From contig CAZWJH010000001.1 of NCBI GenBank assembly GCA_964634755.1, positions 1 to 64,000 on the forward strand: a stretch of DNA of 64,000 bases, given 5' to 3'. Below the pieces are notes generated by a model. It saw only the letters and a program-made list of their open reading frames with translations. It made no database searches and was not told the DNA's origin. The first letter of the stretch is position 1; each line of letters starts with the position of its first letter. Of this stretch, positions 26,193 through 33,831 are shown one piece after another. The position numbers and the translations under genes were made by a program. This DNA is from JALXDT01 sp964634755. GTDB lineage: Bacteria; Acidobacteriota; Aminicenantia; JAMOAD01.

Positions 26193-27573
26193 CTTTGGTA
26201 TACCCCAATTTGTGCATTCTTTTCGGATTTAAAAGATTCTTTATTTCATCTTCGGAAAGATAATTCTTTAAAATTTCCTCAACAGGCAAATTCTTCACTT
26301 TTGATTCCTTTATTATTTTATCAACTGTCTCATATCCCAAAATAGGAACTAAAATAGTAGCTATTGTTTTACTGTTTTTTAAATTTTCTCCGCACTTTTC
26401 AGGATTGGCTCTTATTCCCTCTATGCACTTTTCCCTGAATATTCTTGTTGCATTTATAAGAAGTTTCAGGGATTCTAAAAACACTTTTGATAGAAGGGGA
26501 TAAAACTGATTAAGCTCAAGGTTGCCCGATGAGGCAATCATTGTAATAATATTGTCATTTGAAATCACCCTTAGAGCAATCTGAGAAACAGCTTCGGGGA
26601 TAACAGGATTAACTTTGCCCGGCATTATCGATGAGCCTGCTTGAACAGGAGGAAGAATTACCTCCCCTATTCCTCCTTTAGGCCCGCTCGAAAGAATTCT
26701 GAGATCAGTTGAAATTTTAAAAAGATTGGAAGCATAAGCTTTTATCATTCCGAAGACTTCAACATAAGCATCAAGGTTTTGAGTGGCATCAACAAGATTC
26801 TCAGCTCTTGCTATGTTTAAGCCGGTTATTTTTCTTAAAGTTTCGGTAACTTTCAGAATATAATCCCTTGCGGCACCAATTCCCGTACCTATCGCAGTTC
26901 CTCCCAGATTAACAGTCTTTATTCTTTCTCTTGATTTAAAAATTCTCCATCTATCCCTTGATATTGCCTCAGCATATGCCCCGAACTCCATACCCAGAGT
27001 CATAGGGACAGCATCCTGAAGCTGTGTTCTTCCTAATTTAACAATATCCTTAAATTCAAACTCCTTTTTTTGAAAAGCCTCCTGAAGGGCAGCTATCTCT
27101 GGCTCAAGTTTTCTCAAAAGTTTTAAGATTGCGACTTTCAAAGCTGTAGGGTAAACATCATTTGTTGATTGATGCATATTAACATGGTGGAGAGGATTAA
27201 TATATTCATAATCCCCTTTTTCCCTTCCAGCCTTTTCAAGGGCAATGTTTGCTATGACTTCATTAAAATTCATGTTCGTGGATGTTCCTGCTCCTCCCTG
27301 GTAAGGATTCACTATTATTTGCTCATGATACTTTCCTTCTATAATTTCATTGCAGGCAAAAATAATAGGTTCCGCAATTTCTCTTTTAAGATAACCCAAC
27401 TCTTTGTTTGTTATTGCGGCTGCTAATTTTACCTTTGCAAAAGCCACTATAAACTCTTCAGGAATTTTATCTCCAGAAAAGGGAAAATTCTCGTAAGCTC
27501 TAAGAGTATGAATTCCGTAATATGCGTCATCGGAAAGCTTTTTCTCTCCTAAGGAATCTCCTTCAACTCTCAT
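26173..27573 (-). CDS. aspA: aspartate ammonia-lyase
   Basis: Converts aspartate to fumarate and ammonium. The 466 residues have the superfamily signature GSSIMPGKVNP (near residue 315), plus HQSTNDVYPTA and GRTQLQDAVPMTLG. ATG 27573 is used rather than TTG 27576. It lies between hydG and hydE, a context repeated in other [FeFe]-hydrogenase operons. Ammonium could feed the aminodithiolate bridge of the H-cluster, or the enzyme could simply start aspartate fermentation with the fumarase and malic enzyme seen here (both inference). Confidence 0.95.
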   Translation of the reverse strand: MRVEGDSLGEKKLSDDAYYGIHTLRAYENFPFSGDKIPEEFIVAFAKVKLAAAITNKELGYLKREIAEPIIFACNEIIEGKYHEQIIVNPYQGGAGTSTNMNFNEVIANIALEKAGREKGDYEYINPLHHVNMHQSTNDVYPTALKVAILKLLRKLEPEIAALQEAFQKKEFEFKDIVKLGRTQLQDAVPMTLGMEFGAYAEAISRDRWRIFKSRERIKTVNLGGTAIGTGIGAARDYILKVTETLRKITGLNIARAENLVDATQNLDAYVEVFGMIKAYASNLFKISTDLRILSSGPKGGIGEVILPPVQAGSSIMPGKVNPVIPEAVSQIALRVISNDNIITMIASSGNLELNQFYPLLSKVFLESLKLLINATRIFREKCIEGIRANPEKCGENLKNSKTIATILVPILGYETVDKIIKESKVKNLPVEEILKNYLSEDEIKNLLNPKRMHKLGYTKDEIKRD

Positions 27574-27823
27574 CAATATCCTTCCTTAGCTTGCTTAAAA
27601 GTTTTTTAATTTTTAATCTATCAGGCTTTTCACAGAAAAGCAAATACCTCTCATTTATCCTGTACATTGAGGGAGGCTCAAAACCTGAGGGCTTTTCACC
27701 ACATACAAAAGAGATTCTTCTTCCCATTTTCTCGGCAATCCAGAGTCCACCGCATTCATATTCGGCGGAAATCTCTTTAAGATATTTCTCTATTTTATTA
27801 AAAGTAGAGATCTCTTTCGCCAT
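27563..27823 (-). CDS. small protein of unknown function in the H-cluster maturation run
   Basis: About 86 residues, not recognised. It is mixed alpha/beta with an ECGGLWIAEKMGRR segment, two further cysteines (FVCGEK, LFCEKPD) and a Lys/Arg-rich C-terminal helix. The gene overlaps the end of hydG and the beginning of aspA, so it is translated with them. Codon use resembles its neighbours, so it is likely a real gene. ATG 27823 is chosen over TTG 27829. A role in ligand or iron supply for HydG/HydE would fit the position but is only inference. Confidence 0.7.
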   Translation of the reverse strand: MAKEISTFNKIEKYLKEISAEYECGGLWIAEKMGRRISFVCGEKPSGFEPPSMYRINERYLLFCEKPDRLKIKKLLSKLRKDIDES

Positions 27824-29285
27824 TCTCAATTCTTGTCAAATATTCTTTCAGTTTTTTGTATGCTTTTGGCATCTTTTCCTTAACTTCATTGAGTTCTCTC
27901 TCTATAAGAGCATTTCCTATCTTTGCCGTATCCTCTGTTGCAAAATCCAGAAGCCATTCCTTAAAGGTTGTTATTGCATTTAATTTGCAGTATTTTCCTT
28001 CTGTTCCCGCTCTGAGAAGGTCCATTATGCATTTTCCGGTTCTTCCGCATCTGTAACCCGCAGTACAAAAAGATGTTATGTATCCCATTTTTGCAAGATC
28101 TCTTATAAGTTCATCGAGTGTTCTCGGATCCCCGATTAAAAATTGCTGCCTTTCGAGCTCCTGCTCAGTGTATCTGTCACTGTAAGCTCCTATCCCTATC
28201 CTTGTGGATGCATCAGTTTGAGTGATTCCCAATGACATTACCCTGTCTCTTATCTCTTTAGGCTCTCTCGCAGTTAATATCATTCCTGTATAAGGAATCG
28301 CAAGTCTCAGCACAAGAATTATTTTTTCAAAATTCTCATCACTTACCGCATATTTCGTTTTATCTATGTAAGGTGTGTTTGCGGCAGGCTCAAGTCTCGG
28401 AAAAGAAACAGTATGAGGACCTATTCCAAACTTTTTCTCAAGTTCAAGCGCATGATACAAAAGACCCATAACCTCAAATCTCCAATCATAAAGGCCGAAA
28501 AGAGCGCCTATTCCAACATCATCCACTTCAGCTTCAAGGGCTCTGTGCATACAATAAAGCCTCCATTTGTAATTTCCCTTTAAAGTATTCTGAGGATGAA
28601 CCATTTTGTATGTTTCATGATGATAGGTTTCCTGAAATACCTGATATGTTCCTATACCCACCTCTTTAAGCCTTCTGAGTTCATCAATCTGAAGAGGTGC
28701 AGCATTAACATTTGCTCTCCTTATCTGCCCGTAACCATTTCTTACATTTACTTTCACATCATAGATTGTTCTCAAACTATTTTCAATATAATTAACATCG
28801 GTTTTCGGATGCTCTCCGTAAACAACAATAAGTCTCTTGTGCCCTATCTCCCCGGCAAGCACCTCAGCCTCTCTTCTTATTTCCTCTTCATTTAAAACCC
28901 TTCTTTTTATAATTTTATTTTCAAGTCTGAATCCGCAGTAAAGACAATTGTTAACACAATAATCTCCCATGTATAAAGGAGCAAAGGTTACTATTCGGTT
29001 ATCGTAAACCTTTAATTTGATTTTAAGAGCAACCTCCTTCATCTCTTCGTAAAGCTCCGGGTCTTTGAGGTTTATAAGCATTGCAGTTTCATCCGGAGAG
29101 AGAGTTTCAATTCTCAAAGCTTTGTCAAAAATCTCTCTTATTCTTACGGGATCCGGGTCTCTGTTCTCCTCTATCTTTCTCCAGATCTCCTCATCATTGA
29201 TAAAATCATGCTCCCCGTCCATATACTTTGTAATCTCTTCCTCTTTTATCCTGTTTGCTATCCAGGAATTTAAACTTTCTTTCAT
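27798..29285 (-). CDS. hydG: [FeFe]-hydrogenase maturation radical SAM tyrosine lyase HydG, variant auxiliary site
   Basis: Splits tyrosine to give CO and cyanide and delivers an Fe(CO)2(CN) unit. The 495 residues are normal in length. The SAM cluster motif is at C110, C114 and C117, and the ThiH-like barrel is intact (GIGALFGLYDWRFE). The C-terminal auxiliary-cluster motif is normally CX2CX22C. Here it has C407 and C433 but Gly410 in place of the middle cysteine; new cysteines occur at 413 and 419. GGAGG site before the ATG. Overlaps the small unknown gene. Confidence 0.94.
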   Translation of the reverse strand: MKESLNSWIANRIKEEEITKYMDGEHDFINDEEIWRKIEENRDPDPVRIREIFDKALRIETLSPDETAMLINLKDPELYEEMKEVALKIKLKVYDNRIVTFAPLYMGDYCVNNCLYCGFRLENKIIKRRVLNEEEIRREAEVLAGEIGHKRLIVVYGEHPKTDVNYIENSLRTIYDVKVNVRNGYGQIRRANVNAAPLQIDELRRLKEVGIGTYQVFQETYHHETYKMVHPQNTLKGNYKWRLYCMHRALEAEVDDVGIGALFGLYDWRFEVMGLLYHALELEKKFGIGPHTVSFPRLEPAANTPYIDKTKYAVSDENFEKIILVLRLAIPYTGMILTAREPKEIRDRVMSLGITQTDASTRIGIGAYSDRYTEQELERQQFLIGDPRTLDELIRDLAKMGYITSFCTAGYRCGRTGKCIMDLLRAGTEGKYCKLNAITTFKEWLLDFATEDTAKIGNALIERELNEVKEKMPKAYKKLKEYLTRIENGERDLYF

Positions 29286-29298
29286 TTTAATACCTCCT

Positions 29299-29694
29299 TT
29301 AAAAAGCTATTATCTTTGAGTTGTACAGCAAATTTCTTAATTTTTTTGTTTCTTGATGAAGACGCACGGGTCGTGCGTCTCTACATGCTTTTGGCTTTTG
29401 ACTGCTCGGCTTTTGTTGACTTTCGACTTTCAACTTTTGACTTTCGACTTTCGACAACAATGTTTTTACCTCAACTCCCCTGAGCTGTCCGAGTTTACCG
29501 GTCAATGCGCCCAATTCATCTGTAGTACCCTCAAAAATTATGGAAATCACTCTTACGGATTCCTCTTTGAAAGGAATACCCAATCTTCCCTTGATCAAAT
29601 GGAAATAGGATGAAAGGATTTGATTGATTTTTTTATAATTTTTGGGATTGTAGACAAATATACCTATTATCCCGAATCTCTTTTTGTTTTCCAT
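29299..29694 (-). CDS. TM1266-type iron-only hydrogenase system regulator with repeat-derived tail
   Basis: The first 80 or so residues form the small ACT/NikR-like fold of the TM1266 family (RFGIIGIFVYNPKNYKKIN, LGALTGKLGQLRGVEVKTLLSK). These proteins occur only next to [FeFe]-hydrogenase genes; their regulatory function is presumed, not proved. The remaining 50 residues come from intergenic-type repeat DNA (29360-29454) read in frame and are probably not functional sequence. ATG 29694 is chosen for the AAGGAGGTG site just upstream. Confidence 0.82.
   Translation of the reverse strand: MENKKRFGIIGIFVYNPKNYKKINQILSSYFHLIKGRLGIPFKEESVRVISIIFEGTTDELGALTGKLGQLRGVEVKTLLSKVESQKLKVESQQKPSSQKPKACRDARPVRLHQETKKLRNLLYNSKIIAF
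29360..29380. repeat. palindromic hairpin element inside the TM1266-type gene
   Basis: AGACGCACG, a GGT loop and CGTGCGTCT form a perfect 9-bp stem, next to CTCTAC. It resembles the widespread GTAGAGACG-type dispersed palindromes of several phyla (from memory). It falls within the 3' coding part of the TM1266-type gene. Confidence 0.75.
29418..29454. repeat. short tandem repeat of a GACTTTC-type heptamer
   Basis: Five near-identical copies of GACTTTC/AACTTTT in a row, encoding the low-complexity ESQKLKVESQ stretch on the minus strand. Too short and irregular for CRISPR; a simple-sequence repeat associated with the adjoining palindrome. Confidence 0.75.
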
Positions 29695-29748
29695 TTTCAC
29701 CTCCTTGGGTCAGGCAAAAGCCCTTCCCTCAGAAAACTCTTATTTTGA

Positions 29749-29979
29749 TTAAATTTTACTGTATGCTATTTTTAAATTATCAATTTCTTTTAAATCTTTT
29801 AAAAGCTCCTCAAAAATTTCCTCTTCTCCCTTAAAAACCACACTCAAAATATAGCCATGATTTTCTGTTTGTGGCAAGCCCATTCTTCCCAATATAAATT
29901 CAGCATTTTTGTGCAGTATTTCATTAATCTCAGGAGCCCTTTTGTTTGCATCCATCAAAATAGTAATTGTCCCTATCAT
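29749..29979 (-). CDS. TM1266-type iron-only hydrogenase system regulator, short form
   Basis: A 76-residue protein of the same fold as the next gene (ITILMDANKRAPEINEIL, LGRMGLP, LSVVFKGEEEIFEELL), at the normal length for the family and without any added tail. It lies one base after hydA, tightly coupled. Two different copies next to each other suggest they form a heterodimer or have diverged in ligand (inference). Confidence 0.82.
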   Translation of the reverse strand: MIGTITILMDANKRAPEINEILHKNAEFILGRMGLPQTENHGYILSVVFKGEEEIFEELLKDLKEIDNLKIAYSKI

Positions 29980-29980
29980 T

Positions 29981-31762
29981 TTAATGATGTTTGTGAGTTA
30001 ATTCCTTAACACAGGTTCCCTTTTCAAGATCTCTTTCAAAATAACAAGTATGAAGAAGTCTGTGAGCAATATCTGAGCCGGGGGATTTGAGGAACTTTTC
30101 ATAAACTTTTTTAATTGCCGGATTTTCATGAGAGCATCTCATCGGAAGTTCTCTGTCTTCTTTGTAAAGTCCCTCTCCTCTTCTTGCCCTTCTTGCAAGA
30201 TCACTTCCATAGGGCTGTCCGCCTCCACCAACACAACCACCGGGGCATGCCATTATTTCAATAAATGCATACTCACTCTTTCCGGTCTCTTCTATCTGTT
30301 TTCTCACTTTTGTTAAAAGCTCTCGTGCGTTTCCGAGCCCGTGGGCAACTGCCACCTTAAGTTTCATTCCTGCAATTTCAAGCTCTGCTTCTTTTATACC
30401 CTGCATTCCTCTGACTGCTTCAATATCAAGGTTCTTAAGATTTTCTCCTGTGAGCAAAAAGTATGCGGATCTTACAGCAGCTTCCATAACACCTCCGGTA
30501 GCTCCAAAGATGGTTGCAGCTCCCGTATATGCTCCCATAAGATCATCCGCCTTTTCCTCAGGAAGGTTCTTAAAATCTATACCTGCTTCCTTTATCATTC
30601 TGACAAATTCTCTTGTGGTTAAAACATAATCAACATCCTGATACCCTGAATCTCTCATCTCAGGTCTTCGAGCCTCAAATTTTTTAGCTGTACAGGGCAT
30701 AATTGAAACACTGACTATTTTTGCAGGGTCAATACTGTACTCTTGAGCAAAATATGTTTTGGTTAATGTTCCGAACATTTGCTGAGGTGATTTGCAGGTT
30801 GAAGTATATTTTGCAAAATCAGGAAAATATGTTTCCATAAATTTAATCCAGCCGGGGGAACAGGAAGTAATGAGAGGAAGAGGTCCCCCTTCTTTTATTC
30901 TGCCAACAAGCTCAGTACCCTCTTCCATTATCGTAAGATCAGCTGAAAAATTTGTATCAAAAACATAATCAAAACCTAATTTTTTAAGAGCAGCATACAT
31001 TTTCCCCACGGTAACAGTTCCGGGTTCCATTCCGAACTCTTCTCCCAATGTAACTCTGATAGCAGGAGCTTCCTGAACAACAACAACTTTTTCAGGATCA
31101 AGCAGAGCTTCCCAGACTTCATCTATCTCTGACCTTTCCCTTAATGCTCCTGTTGGACAAAATACGGTACATTGACCGCAATTCACACAAACACTGTTTC
31201 CAAGACCTTCTTTAAAAAATGTATTTACATTAACTTCAAATCCCCTGTCAGCAAAAGTGATTGCATGAACAGTCTGAACTTCATTACATACGGTTACACA
31301 TCTTCCGCAGGCTATACATTTGTTTGGGTCTCTTATAATAGCAATGCTTGTTTCATCAAGAGGTTTATATTCAAGGATTTGATCCAAAGTTTTTGTGTCA
31401 ACTCCCATATTGTTAGCAAGCTCCTGAAGTTCACATTTTCCGTTAGCAACACAGCTCGGACAGGAAACATCATGGTTGGATAATATCATCTCTATAACAG
31501 TCTTTCTCATCTGTCTCAATCTAACTGAATTAGTCGTCACCTTCATTCCTTCACTTACAGGTGTACAGCAGGATCTTTTCGGTACTGGAGAGCCTTCGAC
31601 TTCCACAACACAAACCCCACATGCTCCGGTGGGCTTTAAATCAGGATGATAGCAAAGAGTCGGAATTGTTGCTCCGACCTTTTTTGCTGCTTCAAGGATA
31701 GTCGTTCCTGCCGGAACTTCAACTTCTTTACCATCAATGTATAATTTTACTTTATCAGGCAT
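29981..31762 (-). CDS. hydA: [FeFe]-hydrogenase catalytic subunit HydA
   Basis: Reduces protons to H2. About 593 residues: N-terminal [2Fe-2S] domain (CYHPDLKPTGACGVC), His/Cys3 [4Fe-4S] segment (DVSCPSCVANGKCEL), a two-cluster ferredoxin domain (CIACGRCVTVC, CVNCGQCTVFC) and the H domain with L1 TSCSPGW, L2 MPCTAKKFE and L3 EIMACPGGCVGGGG. In L1 the second cysteine, the proton-relay residue, is serine. ATG 31762 is chosen over an upstream in-frame start because a GGAGG lies six bases before it. Its start overlaps hydB. Confidence 0.96.
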   Translation of the reverse strand: MPDKVKLYIDGKEVEVPAGTTILEAAKKVGATIPTLCYHPDLKPTGACGVCVVEVEGSPVPKRSCCTPVSEGMKVTTNSVRLRQMRKTVIEMILSNHDVSCPSCVANGKCELQELANNMGVDTKTLDQILEYKPLDETSIAIIRDPNKCIACGRCVTVCNEVQTVHAITFADRGFEVNVNTFFKEGLGNSVCVNCGQCTVFCPTGALRERSEIDEVWEALLDPEKVVVVQEAPAIRVTLGEEFGMEPGTVTVGKMYAALKKLGFDYVFDTNFSADLTIMEEGTELVGRIKEGGPLPLITSCSPGWIKFMETYFPDFAKYTSTCKSPQQMFGTLTKTYFAQEYSIDPAKIVSVSIMPCTAKKFEARRPEMRDSGYQDVDYVLTTREFVRMIKEAGIDFKNLPEEKADDLMGAYTGAATIFGATGGVMEAAVRSAYFLLTGENLKNLDIEAVRGMQGIKEAELEIAGMKLKVAVAHGLGNARELLTKVRKQIEETGKSEYAFIEIMACPGGCVGGGGQPYGSDLARRARRGEGLYKEDRELPMRCSHENPAIKKVYEKFLKSPGSDIAHRLLHTCYFERDLEKGTCVKELTHKHH

Positions 31763-33374
31763 ATAAGACCTCCTTATTATTTTTTTCATTAATTTTTTTC
31801 AAGAATTCTTCCTTAAAATTATCTATTGCGCTTGCGACAGGCATAATTACCGACTGCCCCAAAGGACAGAGAGAAAGATTTCTCATTGTCTCGGCAATAT
31901 GCTTCATCTTTTTAAGATCTTCTTCCTTACCTTCACCGGTTTTAATTCTATAGATAATCTCCAAAAGCTGTCTTGTTCCTATCCTACATGGAGAACACTG
32001 CCCACAGGATTCATGGGCAAAAAACTTCAAAATAGAAAAAAGCATTTCAACAATTGAGGCATCCTCATTCATAACCAAAATTGCTCCTGAGCCCAAAACA
32101 GCCATCTGTTCTTTCAAATTTTCAAAATCCATTTTAACATCCAAGAGTTTATCCGATAAAAACACCCCTGCAGCTCCTCCTACAAGGGCAGCTTTGAATT
32201 TTTTTCCATTTTTAACTCCTCCCCCGTAAGCATTTATAATTTCTCTGAGTGGAGTTCCCATTTCAACTTCTATAAGTCCCGGATATTCAACATCTCCTAA
32301 TACAGTAAAAACTTTTGTTCCGGGAGATTTTTCAGTACCCAATGCTCTGTACCATTCCGCTCCTTTCAAAATAATCACCGGAACATTTGCCAAAGTTTCA
32401 ACATTATTAACAACTGTAGGGTTTTGCCATAATCCATGAGTTACAGGATAGGGAGGTTTTATTCGCGGTTGTCCTCTCTTTCCTTCCAATGATTCTATGA
32501 GAGCTGTTTCCTCACCGCATACATAAGCACCGGCACCTTTTTTAACTTCTATATCAAAATTTAAACCAGTTTCAAGGATATTTTTTCCCAAAAGACTAAA
32601 TTTTTTAGCATCCTCAATAGCTCTATTAATTCTATCTATTGAAAGCTGATACTCACCTCTTATGTAGATATATCCCTTTTTAGCACCAACAGCATAGCCT
32701 GCTATTATCATTGCTTCAAGAAGCTTGTGAGGATCTCCTTCTAAAATTAATCTATCTTTATATGTTCCCGGTTCTCCTTCATCAGCATTGCAAATAACAA
32801 ACTTTTCATCACCTTTTGCTTTTCTGGTAAATTCCCATTTAAGTCCTGTAGGAAATCCTGCTCCACCTCTTCCTCTTAAACCTGATTTCTTTATTTCCTC
32901 TATTACCTGTTCTGGACTAATTTTTTCTTCTAAAATTTTTTCAAGAGCCGCATATCCGCCTCTGGCAATTACTTCTTCTATATCAAAAGTATTTACAATA
33001 CAGCATTTATCCAGAACAACTCTCGGCTGCTCTCTCGTAAGCCCTATATTCTCATAATCAACTACATTTTTTCTACCCTCTCCATCAATACTGTTTTCAA
33101 CACTCTCACAAACCTTTCCTTTTAAAATATGCTGCTCAACGATATTCTTTGTATCTTTGGGAGTAACATTATAGTAATAAACTCTGTCCGGATAAACAAT
33201 TAAAACAACACCTCTTCCTGAAATCCCTACAGGTCCGGTCTCAAGAACTTTAACCTCCTCTTCCACTCCATGCTTAAAGAGCTCTTTATTCAATCTTCTT
33301 TTTACTTCAAGCGCACCATTTTGAATTGCCTCTTCATCCATAGGAATTAATATATGCATTCTTTGAAAACTCAT
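31755..33374 (-). CDS. hydB: NADH-binding hydrogenase subunit HydB, reduced cluster set
   Basis: NuoF-like flavoprotein that links NADH to the hydrogenase. The FMN/NADH domain is intact (GLRGRGGAGFPTGLKWEF, CNADEGEPGTYKDR), as are the SLBB domain and the N3-type [4Fe-4S] ligands (SCGQCSPCRIG, LCPLGQS). Two things usual in electron-bifurcating HydB are missing. The N-terminal thioredoxin-like domain carries P11, A16, P48 and S52 where the [2Fe-2S] cysteines belong. The protein also ends after the N3 cluster at 539 residues without the C-terminal ferredoxin domain. Overlaps hydC by four bases. Confidence 0.94.
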   Translation of the reverse strand: MSFQRMHILIPMDEEAIQNGALEVKRRLNKELFKHGVEEEVKVLETGPVGISGRGVVLIVYPDRVYYYNVTPKDTKNIVEQHILKGKVCESVENSIDGEGRKNVVDYENIGLTREQPRVVLDKCCIVNTFDIEEVIARGGYAALEKILEEKISPEQVIEEIKKSGLRGRGGAGFPTGLKWEFTRKAKGDEKFVICNADEGEPGTYKDRLILEGDPHKLLEAMIIAGYAVGAKKGYIYIRGEYQLSIDRINRAIEDAKKFSLLGKNILETGLNFDIEVKKGAGAYVCGEETALIESLEGKRGQPRIKPPYPVTHGLWQNPTVVNNVETLANVPVIILKGAEWYRALGTEKSPGTKVFTVLGDVEYPGLIEVEMGTPLREIINAYGGGVKNGKKFKAALVGGAAGVFLSDKLLDVKMDFENLKEQMAVLGSGAILVMNEDASIVEMLFSILKFFAHESCGQCSPCRIGTRQLLEIIYRIKTGEGKEEDLKKMKHIAETMRNLSLCPLGQSVIMPVASAIDNFKEEFLKKINEKNNKEVLYA

Positions 33375-33823
33375 TTTTCCCTCCTCTTTTCCTCAATAAT
33401 CGATTTTAATCTTTCGGGGGTAAGATTTCCATAAACTTTATTGTTTATCATAATCGCGGGAGCAACGCCGCAAACACCTAAGCATGAGCTCATTTCAAGA
33501 GTGAACAAACCATCTTTAGTAGTTTCCCCGAATTTAATCCCTAATATTTTCATAAGTTCCTTTGAAATAGTAGTGGAGCCCATAAGATGACAGGGAGGGG
33601 ATTGACAAACTCTTATGACATATTTTCCCCTTGGTTTAAAAGCATACATTGAATAAAATGTTGCAACTCCATGAACAGTGCTCAAAGGAAGTCCCAAATA
33701 TTCTGAAACAGCTTTCAAATCTTCCTTTGAAAGATAATGTTCCTCTTTCGAATCCTGAAGTTCATGGAGAATTGCAAGCAAATTTTCACTCTTTTTCTCG
33801 TATTTTTCCAATATTTCTTTCAT
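33371..33823 (-). CDS. hydC: NuoE-like [2Fe-2S] hydrogenase subunit HydC
   Basis: About 150 residues. A helical N-terminal domain is followed by a thioredoxin-like [2Fe-2S] domain with all four ligands (CQSPPC, then CLGVC). It passes electrons between HydB flavin and HydA. ATG 33823 has GAGGTG upstream and lies eight bases after the fusion gene's stop. ATGA overlap with hydB. Confidence 0.94.
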   Translation of the reverse strand: MKEILEKYEKKSENLLAILHELQDSKEEHYLSKEDLKAVSEYLGLPLSTVHGVATFYSMYAFKPRGKYVIRVCQSPPCHLMGSTTISKELMKILGIKFGETTKDGLFTLEMSSCLGVCGVAPAIMINNKVYGNLTPERLKSIIEEKRREK

Positions 33824-33831
33824 TTTACACC

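Noticed and set aside
28940..28956. TTGTTAACACAATAA, resembling a Rex half-site pair
   Set aside because: Spacing is wrong for Rex and it lies in the hydG coding sequence.
29418..29454. Tandem GACTTTC repeats as a CRISPR remnant
   Set aside because: Units of seven bases without spacers; no cas genes anywhere in the window.
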